A stretch of 57,002 nucleotides of DNA from Kiloniella sp. (GCA_002690455.1 NZET01000022.1:93665-150666), one strand, 5' to 3'; numbered from the stretch's first letter, positions 34,380-45,109 are shown. Made by a program: numbers and translations. The notes: generated by a model from the sequence alone, not told the origin.

Positions 34380-35915
34380 TCAGGCCAGCGCCAAGCGCCG
34401 GAAAGACAGCGCCTCGGCTATGTGCAGACGCTGGATCATCTCCTGCTCGTCGAGGTCTGCGATGGTTCGCGCTACCCTTAGCAGGCGGTGGTAACCTCGG
34501 GCAGAGAGGTTGAGCTGCTCGGCGGCTTCTGCGACCAGCCGCCGGCCGTCGGGTTCGAGTGCACAGTGGTCCTCAAGCCGATCACCCTCCAGCGAAGCGT
34601 TGACCGGTGGCTTATCCAGCAAGGTCTGCGACTCGTGCTGCCCGAAGCGGCGCGCCTGCAGCTCGCGCGCCCGTAAGACGCGCTCAGCGACGACGACGCT
34701 TGCGTCGCCGCTGGGGGCCAATCCCAGATCGAGGGCGGCCACGGCGGGGACTTCCAACACAAGATCAACGCGGTCATAGAGCGGTCCGCTGATTCTCGCC
34801 TGATAGTCCTGTCCGCACTTTGGTGCGCGGGAACAGGCTCGCCCCGGATCGGAAAGATAGCCACAGCGGCAGGGGTTCATAGCGGCAATGAACTGAAAAT
34901 GTGCGGGATAAGTGATGTGAGCGTTGGCCCGCGAGACTGTCATAGCCCCGGTTTCGATTGGCTGGCGCAAGGCTTCCAGCGTCCGACGATCAAATTCGGG
35001 TAATTCGTCGAGGAACAGGACCCCAAGATGGGCGAGGGTAACCTCGCCTGGCTTGGCTTTGGTCCCGCCTCCGACCAGCGCGGGCAGACTGGCAGAATGG
35101 TGTGGATCCCGGTACGGACGGCTGGACACCAATCCATCCTCGGTCAGGGTTCCGGCCAGTGAATGCACCATTGTCACTGACAAGGCTTCTTCGGCCGTCA
35201 TCGGTGGCAGCAGTCCGGGAAGGCGTGCGGCCAACATGGATTTGCCTGCGCCGGGCGGTCCGATCAGCAGCAGGTTATGGCCACCTGCGGCTGTAATTTC
35301 TAAGGCTCGCTTGGCAGTTTCCTGGCCCTTGATGTCCCGTAGGTCGAGGGCTGGCCGCCTCTCAATCTGATCCGAGCTTCGGACCTTAGGGCGCGGGATC
35401 TGCTGCCGACCCATGAGATGCTTCATCAGAGCCAGCAGCGACCTAGGCGCAATGATGTCAAGCTCAGGCCCGGCCCACGCGGCTTCCTGCCCCTGTGCTT
35501 CCGGACAGATCAAGCTTAGCCCCAGCCGGTTGGCGTGGATCGCCGCGGGTAAAGCGCCGACCACGGGGCTGATCGAACCGTCCAGCCCCAGCTCACCCAT
35601 GGCTAGCAGACCCTGCAGGCAGTCCGGGGCGAGGACTTCCATCTCGACCAGCAGGCCAAGCACAATCGGCAGGTCGAAATGCGTTCCTTCCTTGGCCAGA
35701 TCGGCTGGGGCAAGGTTGATGCTGACATGAGCCGGGGGCTGCATCAGCCCGAGTGAGGCCAGCGCGCCACGGACACGTTCCTTGCTTTCACCTACTGCGC
35801 GTTCAGGCAGGCCCACAATGGTCACCTTGGGCAGACCACTGGTCATCAGCACCTGCACGTCAACGGTTTGCACGTCGAGACCCTGAAACGAAACGGTTTT
35901 AATTTGCGCGACCAT
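34380..35915 (-). CDS. YifB/ComM family Mg-chelatase-like AAA+ ATPase
   Basis: 511 residues. An N-terminal Lon-protease-like S5 fold (VKTVSFQG-type start, then LPKVTIVGLPERAVGESKER) precedes the AAA+ core with Walker A GPPGAGKSMLA, Walker B LFLDELPEF and a zinc-finger-like stretch NPCRCGYLSDPGRACSRAPKC. ComM is a hexameric helicase helping branch migration in natural transformation; in non-competent bacteria the role is unclear. The ATG at 35915 matches the usual family start; a GTG two codons before is possible. Confidence 0.93.
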   Translation of the reverse strand: MVAQIKTVSFQGLDVQTVDVQVLMTSGLPKVTIVGLPERAVGESKERVRGALASLGLMQPPAHVSINLAPADLAKEGTHFDLPIVLGLLVEMEVLAPDCLQGLLAMGELGLDGSISPVVGALPAAIHANRLGLSLICPEAQGQEAAWAGPELDIIAPRSLLALMKHLMGRQQIPRPKVRSSDQIERRPALDLRDIKGQETAKRALEITAAGGHNLLLIGPPGAGKSMLAARLPGLLPPMTAEEALSVTMVHSLAGTLTEDGLVSSRPYRDPHHSASLPALVGGGTKAKPGEVTLAHLGVLFLDELPEFDRRTLEALRQPIETGAMTVSRANAHITYPAHFQFIAAMNPCRCGYLSDPGRACSRAPKCGQDYQARISGPLYDRVDLVLEVPAVAALDLGLAPSGDASVVVAERVLRARELQARRFGQHESQTLLDKPPVNASLEGDRLEDHCALEPDGRRLVAEAAEQLNLSARGYHRLLRVARTIADLDEQEMIQRLHIAEALSFRRLALA

Positions 35916-35953
35916 GGCCACGCATTAACACCTTTTACGTGTGTATGCGACGA

Positions 35954-37300
35954 CTAACTCGACTTTTGGAGGGGGTGGACATCGGTTGAGCGCAGAGCCA
36001 GCCAAGCCACGATACAGGCAGCAAAGATAAAGATGCCGCTCGACCAGAGCTGGATGCCGTAGCTTACGCCCCAGTCTTTAAGCAGACCCATGACCAGAGG
36101 ACCACTGGCAGAGATGAATACCATGACCGTGGTACTGAGCGTCCGCACCTTGCCGAGATGACGAACCCCGTAAAGCTCCGGCCACAGAGTGTTAAAGGTG
36201 GTGTGATACAGCGCCACCGACACGGCCAGCAGCAGCAGGCACAGAATCATGGCGACGAACGGCGTCATAGCCCCGAGCAGGATCAGTCCCAGCCCGAAGG
36301 GTGCCAGCGACAGCGGGAACAGCCTTGTTGCGGTGTAACGGTCAACCAACCAGCCTGCCACCGGGCTCAGTGCGAAGGCCGCGATCGGGTAGAACCCCCA
36401 GTAGTAGGGCCATAGGGCCGGATCCCAACCCTTTTCCTCAAGCACCGACACAATGTGGAAGAACAGACCGGTAAAAACCCCCGATTGAGCGATAATCATG
36501 GGAATGATCAGCCAGAAACGCGGATCGCGCAGAACCTCGCCACGGGTCCACTGCCGCCGGCGGGAGCCGGGGCTGACCCGTTCGCTGGCTTCATCGGCAG
36601 AAAGTCGCTGGGCAAGCGCTTGCTCTCGCGCGGGCATGTCGCGGAGCAGAATGGGCAAGGCAGGCAAGACGCTCAAACCAAGCAGAACGGTCATCACCAG
36701 AAACGCGCCCCGCCAGCCAATGTCGACTTCAAAGGCCGCAAGAACGGGCGGCAATGCCAATTGCCCGATCAGGTAGGAGGCGAGCAGGGGAAGCACTAGT
36801 TCACCCATGGCGTAGGCAACCCCAAGCAGCCCTGTGGCGCGGCCCTTGAAGCGGTCATAATACCGTCCCATCGCTGCGTTAGCGACATGGCCCATGAGTG
36901 CCTGACCGAACTGCCGCAGCAAGAAGAACGACAGCAGTAGCAGCACCCAGTGCGGTGTTGCTGCCATTGTCAGCCCGGCGACGATAACACCGATGATGAC
37001 CAGGGTGCCGATCCGCCTGAGCGGCATGCGGTCCACCAGGCCGCCCGACCATAGGATCAGGATGCCGCTGGCAAAGGTCGCAGCCCCGTAAATCTGTCCA
37101 TACTGGCCATCGCTGAGAGAAAAAGCAGCACGCAGCTCGGCGCCGAAAAAGCCGATCAGGTAGGTTTGGCCGATGCCGGACCAGAACACCAGTACGGCCC
37201 CAAAGCCTAGAAACCGGTAATCCGGCCAGCCCAGTTCCTGCCAGTTGGCGGGATCCCAGTCGCGACTAGCAGCAGCAGTTGCCCTCACCGGCTGGCTCAT
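35954..37300 (-). CDS. MFS transporter
   Basis: 448 residues with about 12 hydrophobic spans and the MFS loop between helices 2 and 3 ([13 protein letters not shown]), repeated as [14 protein letters not shown] in the second half. The two six-helix halves are joined by a charged loop (~205-235). The substrate cannot be told. The start overlaps the gshB stop by four bases (ATGA), so it is cotranslated with glutathione synthase, which is an unusual partner. A longer start would lie inside gshB. Confidence 0.9.
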   Translation of the reverse strand: MSQPVRATAAASRDWDPANWQELGWPDYRFLGFGAVLVFWSGIGQTYLIGFFGAELRAAFSLSDGQYGQIYGAATFASGILILWSGGLVDRMPLRRIGTLVIIGVIVAGLTMAATPHWVLLLLSFFLLRQFGQALMGHVANAAMGRYYDRFKGRATGLLGVAYAMGELVLPLLASYLIGQLALPPVLAAFEVDIGWRGAFLVMTVLLGLSVLPALPILLRDMPAREQALAQRLSADEASERVSPGSRRRQWTRGEVLRDPRFWLIIPMIIAQSGVFTGLFFHIVSVLEEKGWDPALWPYYWGFYPIAAFALSPVAGWLVDRYTATRLFPLSLAPFGLGLILLGAMTPFVAMILCLLLLAVSVALYHTTFNTLWPELYGVRHLGKVRTLSTTVMVFISASGPLVMGLLKDWGVSYGIQLWSSGIFIFAACIVAWLALRSTDVHPLQKSS

Positions 37301-38256
37301 GCGCTCAGCCGCTTTTCGATGGCGTCCCATATCAGCGCAGCGCCGTCAGTTCCGTCGAACCGTTGGAGTTCCTGCAGCCCCGTCGGCGAAGTCACGTTGA
37401 TTTCAGTAAGGCAGTTGCCAATTACATCGATGCCCACAAAGATGAGGTCACGTTCGCGGAGTACTGGACCCATGGCAGAGCAGATTTCACGCTCGACATC
37501 GGTCAGCCCCACGGGCTCCGCACGACCACCAACGTGCAGATTGGCTCGCGCTTCACCCCGCGCTGGGACGCGATTGATGGCGCCTACGGCCTCTCCATCA
37601 ATCAGAATGATACGCTTGTCGCCTTCCCGGATGGCCGGCAGATAGGCCTGTACCATCACCGGTTCCCGTGACGTGCCGAGGAAAGTTTCGAGCAAGGAAG
37701 TCAGATTCTCATCGCCCGGCTTGAGGTGGAATACCCCTGCGCCACCGTTGCCGAACAGCGGTTTGACAATGATGTCTCGATGTTGGTCACGGAAATCCAG
37801 GATCTCGGCCGGGTTTCGGCTCATCAGGGTTGGCGGCATGAAGCGTGCGAACTCGGTGACGAAAATCTTCTCTGGTGCATTACGAACAAAGGCAGGGTGA
37901 TTGACGCAAAAGGTCTGGTTCGGGCTCGCACCATGCACGCTTTCAAGCAGGTACGTCGCGGCAATGTACTGCATGTCAAAGGGGGGATCCTGACGCATTA
38001 AGACTACGTCAGTCTCGGCGCCCAGAGCAATACGCCGCTCTTCACCAAAGTGCGCATGATCTCCGGCAACCCGCTGCACGCTGACTGGCCGCATCAGCGC
38101 TGAGACGGCACCGTCACGGTAGCTCAACGCATCAGGGTGATAGACCTGCAGGCTATGGCCCCGCCTTGCTGCTTCGAGCATGAGCGCAAAGGTGGAGTCT
38201 GCGTCGATATTGACGCTTTCCAGCGGATCCATCTGTACGGCGACGCGCAGTGACAT
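37297..38256 (-). CDS. gshB: Glutathione synthase
   Basis: 319 residues, ATP-grasp fold. The N-terminal [21 protein letters not shown], the [10 protein letters not shown] segment, and ATP-binding [13 protein letters not shown] and [21 protein letters not shown] are all GshB signatures. It joins gamma-glutamylcysteine and glycine. The synteny with yraN, rsmI and the upstream genes is common in alphaproteobacteria, with the SirB1-like gene inserted between yraN and gshB here. Confidence 0.97.
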   Translation of the reverse strand: MSLRVAVQMDPLESVNIDADSTFALMLEAARRGHSLQVYHPDALSYRDGAVSALMRPVSVQRVAGDHAHFGEERRIALGAETDVVLMRQDPPFDMQYIAATYLLESVHGASPNQTFCVNHPAFVRNAPEKIFVTEFARFMPPTLMSRNPAEILDFRDQHRDIIVKPLFGNGGAGVFHLKPGDENLTSLLETFLGTSREPVMVQAYLPAIREGDKRIILIDGEAVGAINRVPARGEARANLHVGGRAEPVGLTDVEREICSAMGPVLRERDLIFVGIDVIGNCLTEINVTSPTGLQELQRFDGTDGAALIWDAIEKRLSA

Positions 38257-38289
38257 GGGGCAGACCTCCCAGCAAACTCGGTGGCCCCA

Positions 38290-39195
38290 TCAATTCAACT
38301 GACACAGCGCCTCGTCAAGCAGGGACTGAACGCGTGAACACAGGGCTGGTTCCTGCATCGTGGCTACGGCGTGTTCAAAGGCGAGGACGGCCGCGCGCGT
38401 GTTGCCTAGTTCCCAATGCAGTAATCCGGCTTCCTTCCAGACGACGCCATTGCCTGGGTCGAGCAGGAGAAGGCGTTCAATCACCTGAATTGCCTCCGCC
38501 ATCCGACCTTCGCGCAGAGCGCGCAGTTTAATGGCATTTTCCATACGGATAGTTACATCCATGTCGCTGATCCCTCGGGTGAACGACAGGTCCAGTTCAG
38601 CTGTTTCTCCGCAATGCCGCTTGAGGATAGTGCGTAGGTCATGCGCCGCTACTGGCGTGGCCCCTGCGCTGGGGTCAAAGATGACTGAACCGTCTTCTGC
38701 TTCCATACGCAGCAGAAAAGAACTGGGGAAGTTCAGCCCCTCGATTGAGAAATTGCAGCTTCTTGCGAGGTGGATGAACAGGATTCCAATACTCACGGGA
38801 AGAACATGTCGGTTCTGAATCACAGAGGCAAAATCGGCATTGTGGCTGGCGTCGTAGTTCTGCACGATGCCTCGAAATGCCCCCACTTCCATGACGCTCT
38901 GGGCCAGCCATTCAACCTGCTCTTCAACGGGGGGCTCGGCCTCATAGACGGCGACCCACTCACCGGCGAAGTTTGCCATTTCGTTCATAAGTTCGATAAC
39001 GTCAGCGAAGTCGGGCAGCGTGCGCTCGCCTTGCAGGCAGGCGAGGGCAGAGAGGTCCAGTGCGGCCTGTAGGATGGGGAAATCTCTGGGGTCGGTACAG
39101 CGGTGTGCGCGGAGACGCGCCACCAATTCTCGCTCCGTGCGCGGCGGCGCGATCAGCGGTCGGGGAACCCTGTGTTCACTCACAAACTCATCCAT
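38290..39195 (-). CDS. SirB1 family protein (transglutaminase-like + TPR)
   Basis: 301 residues. The SirB1 core lies at ~95-200 with NRHVLPVSIGILFIHLAR at 128-145 and GLNFPSSFLLR at 153-163. TPR-like helices follow (~215-290: ALREGRMAEAIQVIERLLLLDPGN). The domain resembles transglutaminases but lacks an evident catalytic Cys-His pair; the cellular role is unknown. It lies in the operon between yraN and gshB. Confidence 0.88.
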   Translation of the reverse strand: MDEFVSEHRVPRPLIAPPRTERELVARLRAHRCTDPRDFPILQAALDLSALACLQGERTLPDFADVIELMNEMANFAGEWVAVYEAEPPVEEQVEWLAQSVMEVGAFRGIVQNYDASHNADFASVIQNRHVLPVSIGILFIHLARSCNFSIEGLNFPSSFLLRMEAEDGSVIFDPSAGATPVAAHDLRTILKRHCGETAELDLSFTRGISDMDVTIRMENAIKLRALREGRMAEAIQVIERLLLLDPGNGVVWKEAGLLHWELGNTRAAVLAFEHAVATMQEPALCSRVQSLLDEALCQLN

Positions 39196-39230
39196 TATGC
39201 CTAGGATTCAATAACTTGGCCTGGGCCGGC

Positions 39231-39593
39231 CTAGGCCGTCCAAGCGCCCTCGATATGCTTGAGCTGACCATCCCCTCCAACAAAAACTGCATCAAATCGG
39301 AACAAAAACTGCGGTCCAAAGGCGTTTTTTGAGAGCCAGATGTGGGCAGCGTTCACAATTCTAGATTGTTGTCTGTGGCTAATGCGCTGAATGGCTTGGT
39401 CGATTGATCTGCTGGTTTTGACTTCTGTAAAGACAATCAGCCGTTTTTTGCGAGCGATGAGGTCGATTTCCCCCAGATCACAGCTCCAGCGCGAATCGAG
39501 TATTTCGTACCCCTGAGCCTGCAAAAATTTTTTTGCCGCCGCCTCGCCCCCTTGGCCAACGAGGGCGTTTACCTGCCCTTTCCAGGGTTCCAA
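39231..39593 (-). CDS. yraN: YraN family (UPF0102) nuclease-like protein
   Basis: 120 residues with a restriction-endonuclease-like core: GEAAAKKFLQAQGYEIL, then the acidic GEIDLIA at 41-47 and FTEVKTSRS at 55-63, the Asp/Glu-x-Lys nuclease motif. The biological substrate is unknown. No ATG lies near the family start. TTG at 39593 is used because AAGGAGG lies about 10 bp upstream, inside the end of rsmI; the neighbouring genes are nearly continuous. Confidence 0.9.
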   Translation of the reverse strand: MEPWKGQVNALVGQGGEAAAKKFLQAQGYEILDSRWSCDLGEIDLIARKKRLIVFTEVKTSRSIDQAIQRISHRQQSRIVNAAHIWLSKNAFGPQFLFRFDAVFVGGDGQLKHIEGAWTA

Positions 39594-39598
39594 AGTGC

Positions 39599-40438
39599 CT
39601 ATTCCTCCTTGGTGGATTCGCGCTTTTGGAGAATTATAGCACGTTGATACACGCTGCGCTTGGGTAAATTAAAGCGTTTCGCAACCTCTGCGGCAGCTTC
39701 CCGGACTGACAAAGATTGCAATACCTGTCCGAGGGCGGCATCGACATCCGCCTCGCTGGGGGCTTCAGGTGGCAAGGGGCCAGCGACGCACAGGCATATC
39801 TCGCCCTTCGGAGCGCCGCGTTCGTCATAATGTGCGGCAAGCGCGTCGAGCCGACCGCGCTTGGTCTCCTCATACTGCTTAGTCAATTCGCGGCTGACCG
39901 CCGCTGTGCGTGGACCGAAGACAGCCGACATGTCAGCCAAAGACGCGGCAAGCCGGTTGGGCGATTCATAGAAAATCAGCGTCGCTGGAACGGAGTCCAG
40001 CATGGCCAGCCACTTTTTGCGGGCGGTGGTTTTGCTCGGTGGGAATCCAGCAAACAGGAACCGGTCGCTGGGCAGGCCGCTGAGTTGTAGCGCCAGCAAT
40101 GCGGCATTGGGGCCGGGGATGCCCGTTAGGGGAAGGCCCGCATCGATCACGGCCCGAACAAGACGATAACCGGGGTCGGAAATCAACGGCATGCCCGCGT
40201 CAGAGACAAGAGCGATTTTCTGGCCCTCGTGCAGGCGCTTTAGCACGCCCTCGACCATTCGCTGTTCATTGTGATCGTGCAAGGCCATCAACCGCGTTTC
40301 AATCCCGAAGCGGGTGGTCAGTTTGCGGGTAACACGGGTGTCTTCACACAACACCAGATCAGCCTCTTGTAAAGCCGTAATCCCTCGGGGCGGCATGTCG
40401 CTAAGGTTACCGATGGGTGTGGATACAAGGGTCAGCAT
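39599..40438 (-). CDS. rsmI: 16S rRNA (cytidine(1402)-2'-O)-methyltransferase
   Basis: 279 residues, TP-methylase fold. Family segments include LVSTPIGNLSDMPPR at the start, EDTRVTRKLTTRFGI, SDAGMPLISDPGYRLVR and ESPNRL. It methylates the ribose of C1402 in the decoding centre. The C-terminus has the usual FNLPKRSVYQRAI region, a helix-turn-helix-like end. rsmI-yraN adjacency is typical. Confidence 0.96.
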   Translation of the reverse strand: MLTLVSTPIGNLSDMPPRGITALQEADLVLCEDTRVTRKLTTRFGIETRLMALHDHNEQRMVEGVLKRLHEGQKIALVSDAGMPLISDPGYRLVRAVIDAGLPLTGIPGPNAALLALQLSGLPSDRFLFAGFPPSKTTARKKWLAMLDSVPATLIFYESPNRLAASLADMSAVFGPRTAAVSRELTKQYEETKRGRLDALAAHYDERGAPKGEICLCVAGPLPPEAPSEADVDAALGQVLQSLSVREAAAEVAKRFNLPKRSVYQRAIILQKRESTKEE

Positions 40439-40442
40439 GGCA

Positions 40443-41609
40443 CTATGACTGAATGTAACCGGCTAGCGCGTCAATAACTGGCCTGCCCGCGCCTGTCACC
40501 TGCAGCCAGTCATCCTTGTCATCCGCCAGATACCCCTCGGCGCGGAGGGCTTCGAGTTTGCCGCGGGACAGTAGTCCTGGTGCCAATGCTTCAAAGTGGG
40601 TGAACGGCAATCCCTCGGTCAGCCGCAGACCGAAGGGTAGGGCCTCCGCCAGTCGCTGTTGGGGATCAAGTCTGTCTTTCGTGACCGTGGCATGACCCTG
40701 CGTTGCGACGTGTTTCAGCCAGACCGAAGGCGCGCGGTGCTGGCGAGTAGCGATTTTGGTTCCCTCGGTAGTCAGGCGTCCATGAGCACCGGGGCCAATG
40801 CCAATGTAGTCCTGATAGGCCCAATAGAGTCTGTTGTGGGCGCTCTCGAAGGCTGGATTTTCGGCGTGGTTGCTGACCTCGTAACCGGCGTAACCAGCGG
40901 CGATGAGCCGTGCCCGGGTCCATTGGTAGAAATCGGCAGTTTCATCATCGTCTTTTGGTCGGATGATGCCCTTTCGCGCCAACTGTTCAAAAATGGTGTT
41001 TGGCTCAATGGTCAATTGGTAGAGCGAGATGTGATTGGGCCTTAGGGCGAGAGCCTGATCAAGTTCTTCAGCCCACGCAACCTGGTCCTGCCGCGGCCGG
41101 GCGTACATGAGGTCAAAGCTGATGTTATCGAAGGCTGCGCGGGCCAGTTCCAAGGCCGCGAGCGCCTCATCGACACTGTGCTGCCGTCCCAGCGCGAGCA
41201 GCGCCTCGGCTCGAAGGCTCTGAATGCCCAGCGATAGCCGGTTCACCCCTGCGGCACGATAGCCGGCAAATCTTTCGGCACCGGCGCTGGTCGGATTAGC
41301 CTCTAGCGTGATTTCGATGTCGTTGAGAAAACCGATCTCCTGGCGGGCGGTGTCGATGATAGCCTCCACTGTCTCCGGTGCCATGAGCGACGGGGTGCCC
41401 CCACCAAAGAAAATGGAGGTCAGCCGACGCCCCTGCGCCAGTGGTGCGAAGTGGAGCAATTCTGTGCAGAGCGCTGACGCCCATTGGGCCTGATCCGTGG
41501 GCTGGTCAGGGTCGAGTTCGTGGACATTGAAGTCGCAGTAGGGGCAACGCTTCTGGCAAAAGGGCCAGTGCACGTAGAGCCCCAGGCGGAATTGATCCGG
41601 TTCAAGCAT
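40443..41609 (-). CDS. hemW: Radical SAM heme chaperone HemW
   Basis: 388 residues. The radical SAM cluster motif is C-x3-C-x2-C in [10 protein letters not shown], preceded by [16 protein letters not shown], the QLTIEPNT segment and a C-terminal HemW domain follow. HemW inserts heme into respiratory enzymes and was long annotated as oxygen-independent coproporphyrinogen oxidase; it lacks the fourth Cys of HemN. The ATG at 41609 overlaps the rdgB end by eight bases. Confidence 0.95.
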   Translation of the reverse strand: MLEPDQFRLGLYVHWPFCQKRCPYCDFNVHELDPDQPTDQAQWASALCTELLHFAPLAQGRRLTSIFFGGGTPSLMAPETVEAIIDTARQEIGFLNDIEITLEANPTSAGAERFAGYRAAGVNRLSLGIQSLRAEALLALGRQHSVDEALAALELARAAFDNISFDLMYARPRQDQVAWAEELDQALALRPNHISLYQLTIEPNTIFEQLARKGIIRPKDDDETADFYQWTRARLIAAGYAGYEVSNHAENPAFESAHNRLYWAYQDYIGIGPGAHGRLTTEGTKIATRQHRAPSVWLKHVATQGHATVTKDRLDPQQRLAEALPFGLRLTEGLPFTHFEALAPGLLSRGKLEALRAEGYLADDKDDWLQVTGAGRPVIDALAGYIQS

Positions 41610-42204
41610 CTCTGAAGCAAGCAGCCACAAGCTGGCTGAAAGCATCGGCGCGGTGGCTCATCGCGTGCTTCTGCGCCGGATCCATTTCGCCAAAGGTCTG
41701 ATCGTACCCTTCCGGTATGAAGATTGGATCATAGCCAAAGCCGCGCCCGCCCCGGGGTGGGAACGTGAGCGTGCCGTGGATGGTTCCTAAAAAGGTCTCA
41801 TCGTGTCCGTCCGGCCATGCCAGCGTGAGGGCACAGACAAAGTGGGCGCCGCGGTCAGGATGTTCACCAAGTTCTGCATCCACCCGCGACATGGCCAGTG
41901 TGAAGTCCTTGTCCGGACCGGCCCAACGCGCCGAATAGATGCCCGGCGCACCACCGAGCCCACTGACCGCAAGGCCGCTGTCGTCGGACAGGGCTGGAAG
42001 GTTGGCAGCGCGGGCAGCGGCATGGGCCTTCAGGCGTGCGTTGCCTTCAAACGTGGCTTCGGTTTCATCGGGCTCGGGCAGGCCCAGGTCACCGGCAGAG
42101 ACCACTTCAACGCCGAAGGGTTCGAGCAGGGCAGCGATTTCAACGACTTTTCCAGGGTTATGGGTGGCGAGAACCAGTTTGGGTTCGAGGAAAGATCGGG
42201 GCAT
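41602..42204 (-). CDS. rdgB: dITP/XTP pyrophosphatase (RdgB/HAM1)
   Basis: 200 residues. It removes non-canonical purine nucleotides such as dITP and XTP from the pool. Family marks are [14 protein letters not shown] at the start, [27 protein letters not shown] in two segments, [17 protein letters not shown] and a [11 protein letters not shown] end. The ATG at 42204 fits the family N-terminus; the frame extends upstream into rph but has no support there. Adjacent to rph and hemW, as in many alphaproteobacteria. Confidence 0.96.
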   Translation of the reverse strand: MPRSFLEPKLVLATHNPGKVVEIAALLEPFGVEVVSAGDLGLPEPDETEATFEGNARLKAHAAARAANLPALSDDSGLAVSGLGGAPGIYSARWAGPDKDFTLAMSRVDAELGEHPDRGAHFVCALTLAWPDGHDETFLGTIHGTLTFPPRGGRGFGYDPIFIPEGYDQTFGEMDPAQKHAMSHRADAFSQLVAACFRDA

Positions 42205-42232
42205 GGTGTCTCGTCCGTCTGTGGTCGTTTCG

Positions 42233-42958
42233 CTACCCGGCCAGCGCGTGGTTTTGCGCCTCGACGATGTCTGCGACACCCTTTTTCGCGAGCGCCAGCA
42301 AGCTCATGAATTCAGTCTGGGCAAATGGGGTTTCCTCGGCAGTTGCCTGTATTTCAACGATCCCACCGTCAGCCACCATGACAAAGTTGGCGTCGGTCTC
42401 GGCGGTACTGTCTTCGGCATAGTCCAGATCGAGGAGGGGCGTGCCCTGACATATCCCACAGGAAATAGCAGCGAGCTGACCAGTCATGGGCGATTGTTTC
42501 AGCATGCCGATGCGTTCGAGGTGTCGAAAGGCCAATTGAAGCGCAACATAAGCGCCCGAGATGGACGCAGTACGGGTGCCGCCGTCGGCCTGAATCACGT
42601 CACAGTCGACTTTTACCTGCACTTCAGGGAGGCGGTGAAGGTCAACGACAGCCCGCAGCGAGCGGCCGATCAGACGCTGGATTTCCTGCGTGCGGCCAGA
42701 CTGCTTGCCACGCGCCGCTTCGCGGGCCATGCGCTGATCGGTCGAACGCGGCAGCATGCCGTATTCGGCCGTGATCCAACCCTTTCCGGTGTTGCGCATC
42801 CAGCCTGGAACGCTGTCCTCAACCGTCGCGGTGACCAGAACGCGGGTGTCACCAAACCCGATCAGGCAGGAGCCTTCGGCGTACTTATTTACGTCGGTTT
42901 CGATCGAGATGTCGCGCATCTGGTCGGCGCTGCGGCCGGAAGGGCGGGAAAAGGACAT
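42233..42958 (-). CDS. rph: Ribonuclease PH
   Basis: 241 residues. It trims the 3' ends of tRNA precursors using phosphate. Family marks: [20 protein letters not shown] at the start, the [13 protein letters not shown] loop, [17 protein letters not shown] (phosphate site) and [20 protein letters not shown]. The start is ATG at 42958, with GGAGTG upstream; an earlier frame extension has no family match. First of the rph-rdgB-hemW-rsmI-yraN run. Confidence 0.97.
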   Translation of the reverse strand: MSFSRPSGRSADQMRDISIETDVNKYAEGSCLIGFGDTRVLVTATVEDSVPGWMRNTGKGWITAEYGMLPRSTDQRMAREAARGKQSGRTQEIQRLIGRSLRAVVDLHRLPEVQVKVDCDVIQADGGTRTASISGAYVALQLAFRHLERIGMLKQSPMTGQLAAISCGICQGTPLLDLDYAEDSTAETDANFVMVADGGIVEIQATAEETPFAQTEFMSLLALAKKGVADIVEAQNHALAG

Positions 42959-43019
42959 GGGCAGGACACTCCGTGTTCGGAACAAATGGGTCATTGGCGG
43001 CTGTTTTACAGCCTGTGGC

Positions 43020-43862
43020 TCAGATTTGAACGCGCCGATCTCGGACGACTGTCACCCGGTTCATGCACCGATAGGCGGGGTAGTAGTCCGCAACGGCGTA
43101 ATGCATGGTTATCCGATTGTCCCACATGGCAATGTCTCCGGCCTGCCACCGCCAGCGGACCTGCAGCTCAGGCCTGTTCATGTGGTTGGCCAGCCAGACC
43201 CGCAGGCTGTTTGACTCGTTGGTGGTGAGGCCACTGATATGGGTGACAAAGGCTTCGTTGAAGTTAAGGAACGGCCTCCCTGTTATCGGGTGGTGGTCGA
43301 CCAGCGGTCGCACCTGATGCCCGAAGCGGGGCAAAGCGTCGTTCAGGCGCTCTTCGGATGGCGTGTTCGTGCTGCCGTCAGAAAAGGTATTGCGGAAGTC
43401 GCCGAGGTCGTGGATCGCCTCTAGCTCCGACAAGTCAGTCTTCATGCCGTTGGGTAGGCGATCGTAGGCCGCGTAAAGACTGGACCACAGGGTATCGCCA
43501 CCCAGCTCCGGTACCGTGCGAGCCACCAGAATACTGGCGAAGGGCTGCACCCGCTTATAGGTCAGGTCGGTATGCCAGCTGTTGGTATCAGGGGGCGTGT
43601 CGCTATTGTTCTCCAGCTTTACGATATGGTCGTATCCGTCGACGCTCGGGTAGATAGGATGCGGCTCGTCGATCTCCCCGAAAGCCCGGGCAAAGGCGAG
43701 ATGCGCTGCTGGTGATATGTCTGTGCCTCGGAAGAAAATCACCTGATGTTCTAACAGGGCCTCATAGGCTGCATCCGCAAGTGCAGGCAGAGACGCTTCA
43801 TCGAATCCCGGTGTTTCAAGAATGGCCCCGAGAGCGGGGGAAAGTCGCTGTATTTTCAGCAT
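43020..43862 (-). CDS. TauD/TfdA family Fe(II)/2-oxoglutarate dioxygenase
   Basis: 280 residues. Metal ligands are His97 and Asp99 in NSWHTDLTY and the distal His254 in [13 protein letters not shown]; Arg265/Arg269 would bind 2-oxoglutarate. The [12 protein letters not shown] segment and [19 protein letters not shown] are typical. The family hydroxylates substrates such as taurine, sulfonates, alkyl sulfates or aryloxyacids; the actual substrate is unknown, although a sulfur-related role would fit the sulfur-assimilation genes elsewhere in the window. ATG at 43862 has AAGGA eight bases upstream; ATG at 43871 is too close to it. Divergent from hrcA. Confidence 0.9.
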   Translation of the reverse strand: MLKIQRLSPALGAILETPGFDEASLPALADAAYEALLEHQVIFFRGTDISPAAHLAFARAFGEIDEPHPIYPSVDGYDHIVKLENNSDTPPDTNSWHTDLTYKRVQPFASILVARTVPELGGDTLWSSLYAAYDRLPNGMKTDLSELEAIHDLGDFRNTFSDGSTNTPSEERLNDALPRFGHQVRPLVDHHPITGRPFLNFNEAFVTHISGLTTNESNSLRVWLANHMNRPELQVRWRWQAGDIAMWDNRITMHYAVADYYPAYRCMNRVTVVRDRRVQI

Positions 43863-43934
43863 CGCCCGCATCCTTTCCGAATGGGTTTAGGGTTTCGAGG
43901 ATCAAAACACTTATTGCCGTGAAATGACAGTGCG

Positions 43935-43963
43935 TTGACCCAGCCCGATCGGCTCCATACATA
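43935..43963 (+). promoter_or_regulatory. Putative promoter of hrcA
   Basis: TTGACC (43935-43940) and TACATA (43958-43963) are separated by exactly 17 bp. The expected transcription start would be at or near base 43970, which is the A of the hrcA ATG. No Shine-Dalgarno sequence precedes the gene. The elements could also be read as a weak RpoH-type site (GTTG ... CATACAT). Confidence 0.5.
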
Positions 43964-43969
43964 AGCTTT

Positions 43970-45049
43970 ATGAGCAAAAATGACGATCCGACGCAGACCA
44001 GCAGACCTGGGGCCCTTTCGGCGCGGGCACAGAGCGTCATGCGCAGTGTCGTGCGCCAGTATATGGAGACTGGCTCTACTGTCTCTTCGCGCTTTATTAG
44101 CAAGCTGCCAGACTTTGAGCTCTCTTCGGCTTCCATCCGCTCCGTGATGCTGGATCTCGAAGAAGCTGGACTGCTCTACGCGCCCCATACGTCCGCAGGA
44201 CGCATGCCGACAGAGGCGGGCTTGCGATTGTTCGTCGAGGGGCTGTTGGAACAGAACAACCTCAGTGACGATGACCGCGTGGATATAGAAATGCAGTGTC
44301 AGGTCGCGGGGCGCTCGCTCGAAGGCGTACTGGCCGATGCTTCGGGGGTGCTCAGTGGGCTGTCATCCTGCGTTGGGCTTGTCGTCGCGCCTACGGCCGA
44401 GGAGCCACTGCGCCATATTGAATTTGTGCCACTTTCGCCCGGACGGGCCCTTGTGGTGCTGGTGTTCGAAGGTGGCCAGGTGGAAAACCGCTTGCTGGAT
44501 CTGCCGCTGGGCTTTGCCAGCGATGCTCTGGTGCGGGCTGGGAACTTTCTTTCTGCGCGGCTGACGGGCAAGACTCTGACCGAAGCAGGCAAGGCTATTG
44601 CGCACGAAATCCGCACCAATCGCGCTGAGATTGACCGGTTGACGGCGTCGATTGTCGAGGCTGGTCTGGCGACGCGAGGTTCCGACAGTAAGGACGGTGT
44701 GCTTATCATCCGGGGACAGTCAAACCTGCTCAATGATGTCCGGCAGTTCGAAGAACTACACAAGGTCCAGACCCTGTTCCAGGCGCTGGAAACCAAGGAA
44801 ACCATGCTCAAACTGCTAGAGAGCACCGACACGGCAGAAGGGGTGCAGATCTTTATCGGTGAACAGACCGAGCTGTTCGGGCTTTCGGGATGTTCGATGA
44901 TTCTGGCCCCCTATCAGAACCAGTCTAAGCAGGTGGTCGGCGCCGTTGGTGTCATAGGCCCCATGCATATGAATTACGGGCGTATCATTCCCATGGTGGA
45001 CTATACCGCTCAGATCGTAAGTCGAGCGCTTGGCAACCCGATAACCTGA
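43970..45049 (+). CDS. hrcA: Heat-inducible transcription repressor HrcA
   Basis: 359 residues. A winged helix domain at the start (LSARAQSVMRSVVRQYMETGSTVSSRFISK, split by helix boundaries) and HTSAGRMPTEAGLRLFV lead into the GAF-like dimer domain ending in GVIGPMHMNYGRIIPMVDY. HrcA binds CIRCE operators and represses groESL and sometimes dnaK. No CIRCE palindrome is visible in the window, so its targets are probably elsewhere. It heads the hrcA-grpE pair, with 60 bp between them. Confidence 0.96.
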   Translation: MSKNDDPTQTSRPGALSARAQSVMRSVVRQYMETGSTVSSRFISKLPDFELSSASIRSVMLDLEEAGLLYAPHTSAGRMPTEAGLRLFVEGLLEQNNLSDDDRVDIEMQCQVAGRSLEGVLADASGVLSGLSSCVGLVVAPTAEEPLRHIEFVPLSPGRALVVLVFEGGQVENRLLDLPLGFASDALVRAGNFLSARLTGKTLTEAGKAIAHEIRTNRAEIDRLTASIVEAGLATRGSDSKDGVLIIRGQSNLLNDVRQFEELHKVQTLFQALETKETMLKLLESTDTAEGVQIFIGEQTELFGLSGCSMILAPYQNQSKQVVGAVGVIGPMHMNYGRIIPMVDYTAQIVSRALGNPIT

Positions 45050-45109
45050 ACCGTTAGCTGGTGTGCCAGTGCCCATCCCTATAGTGCTGAATAATTGAGG
45101 AAGACATTC

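Noticed and set aside
41939-43228. 429-codon open frame on the plus strand across rdgB, rph and the dioxygenase
   Set aside because: It covers three clear minus-strand genes and shows no family signature; long antisense frames are expected at this G+C content.
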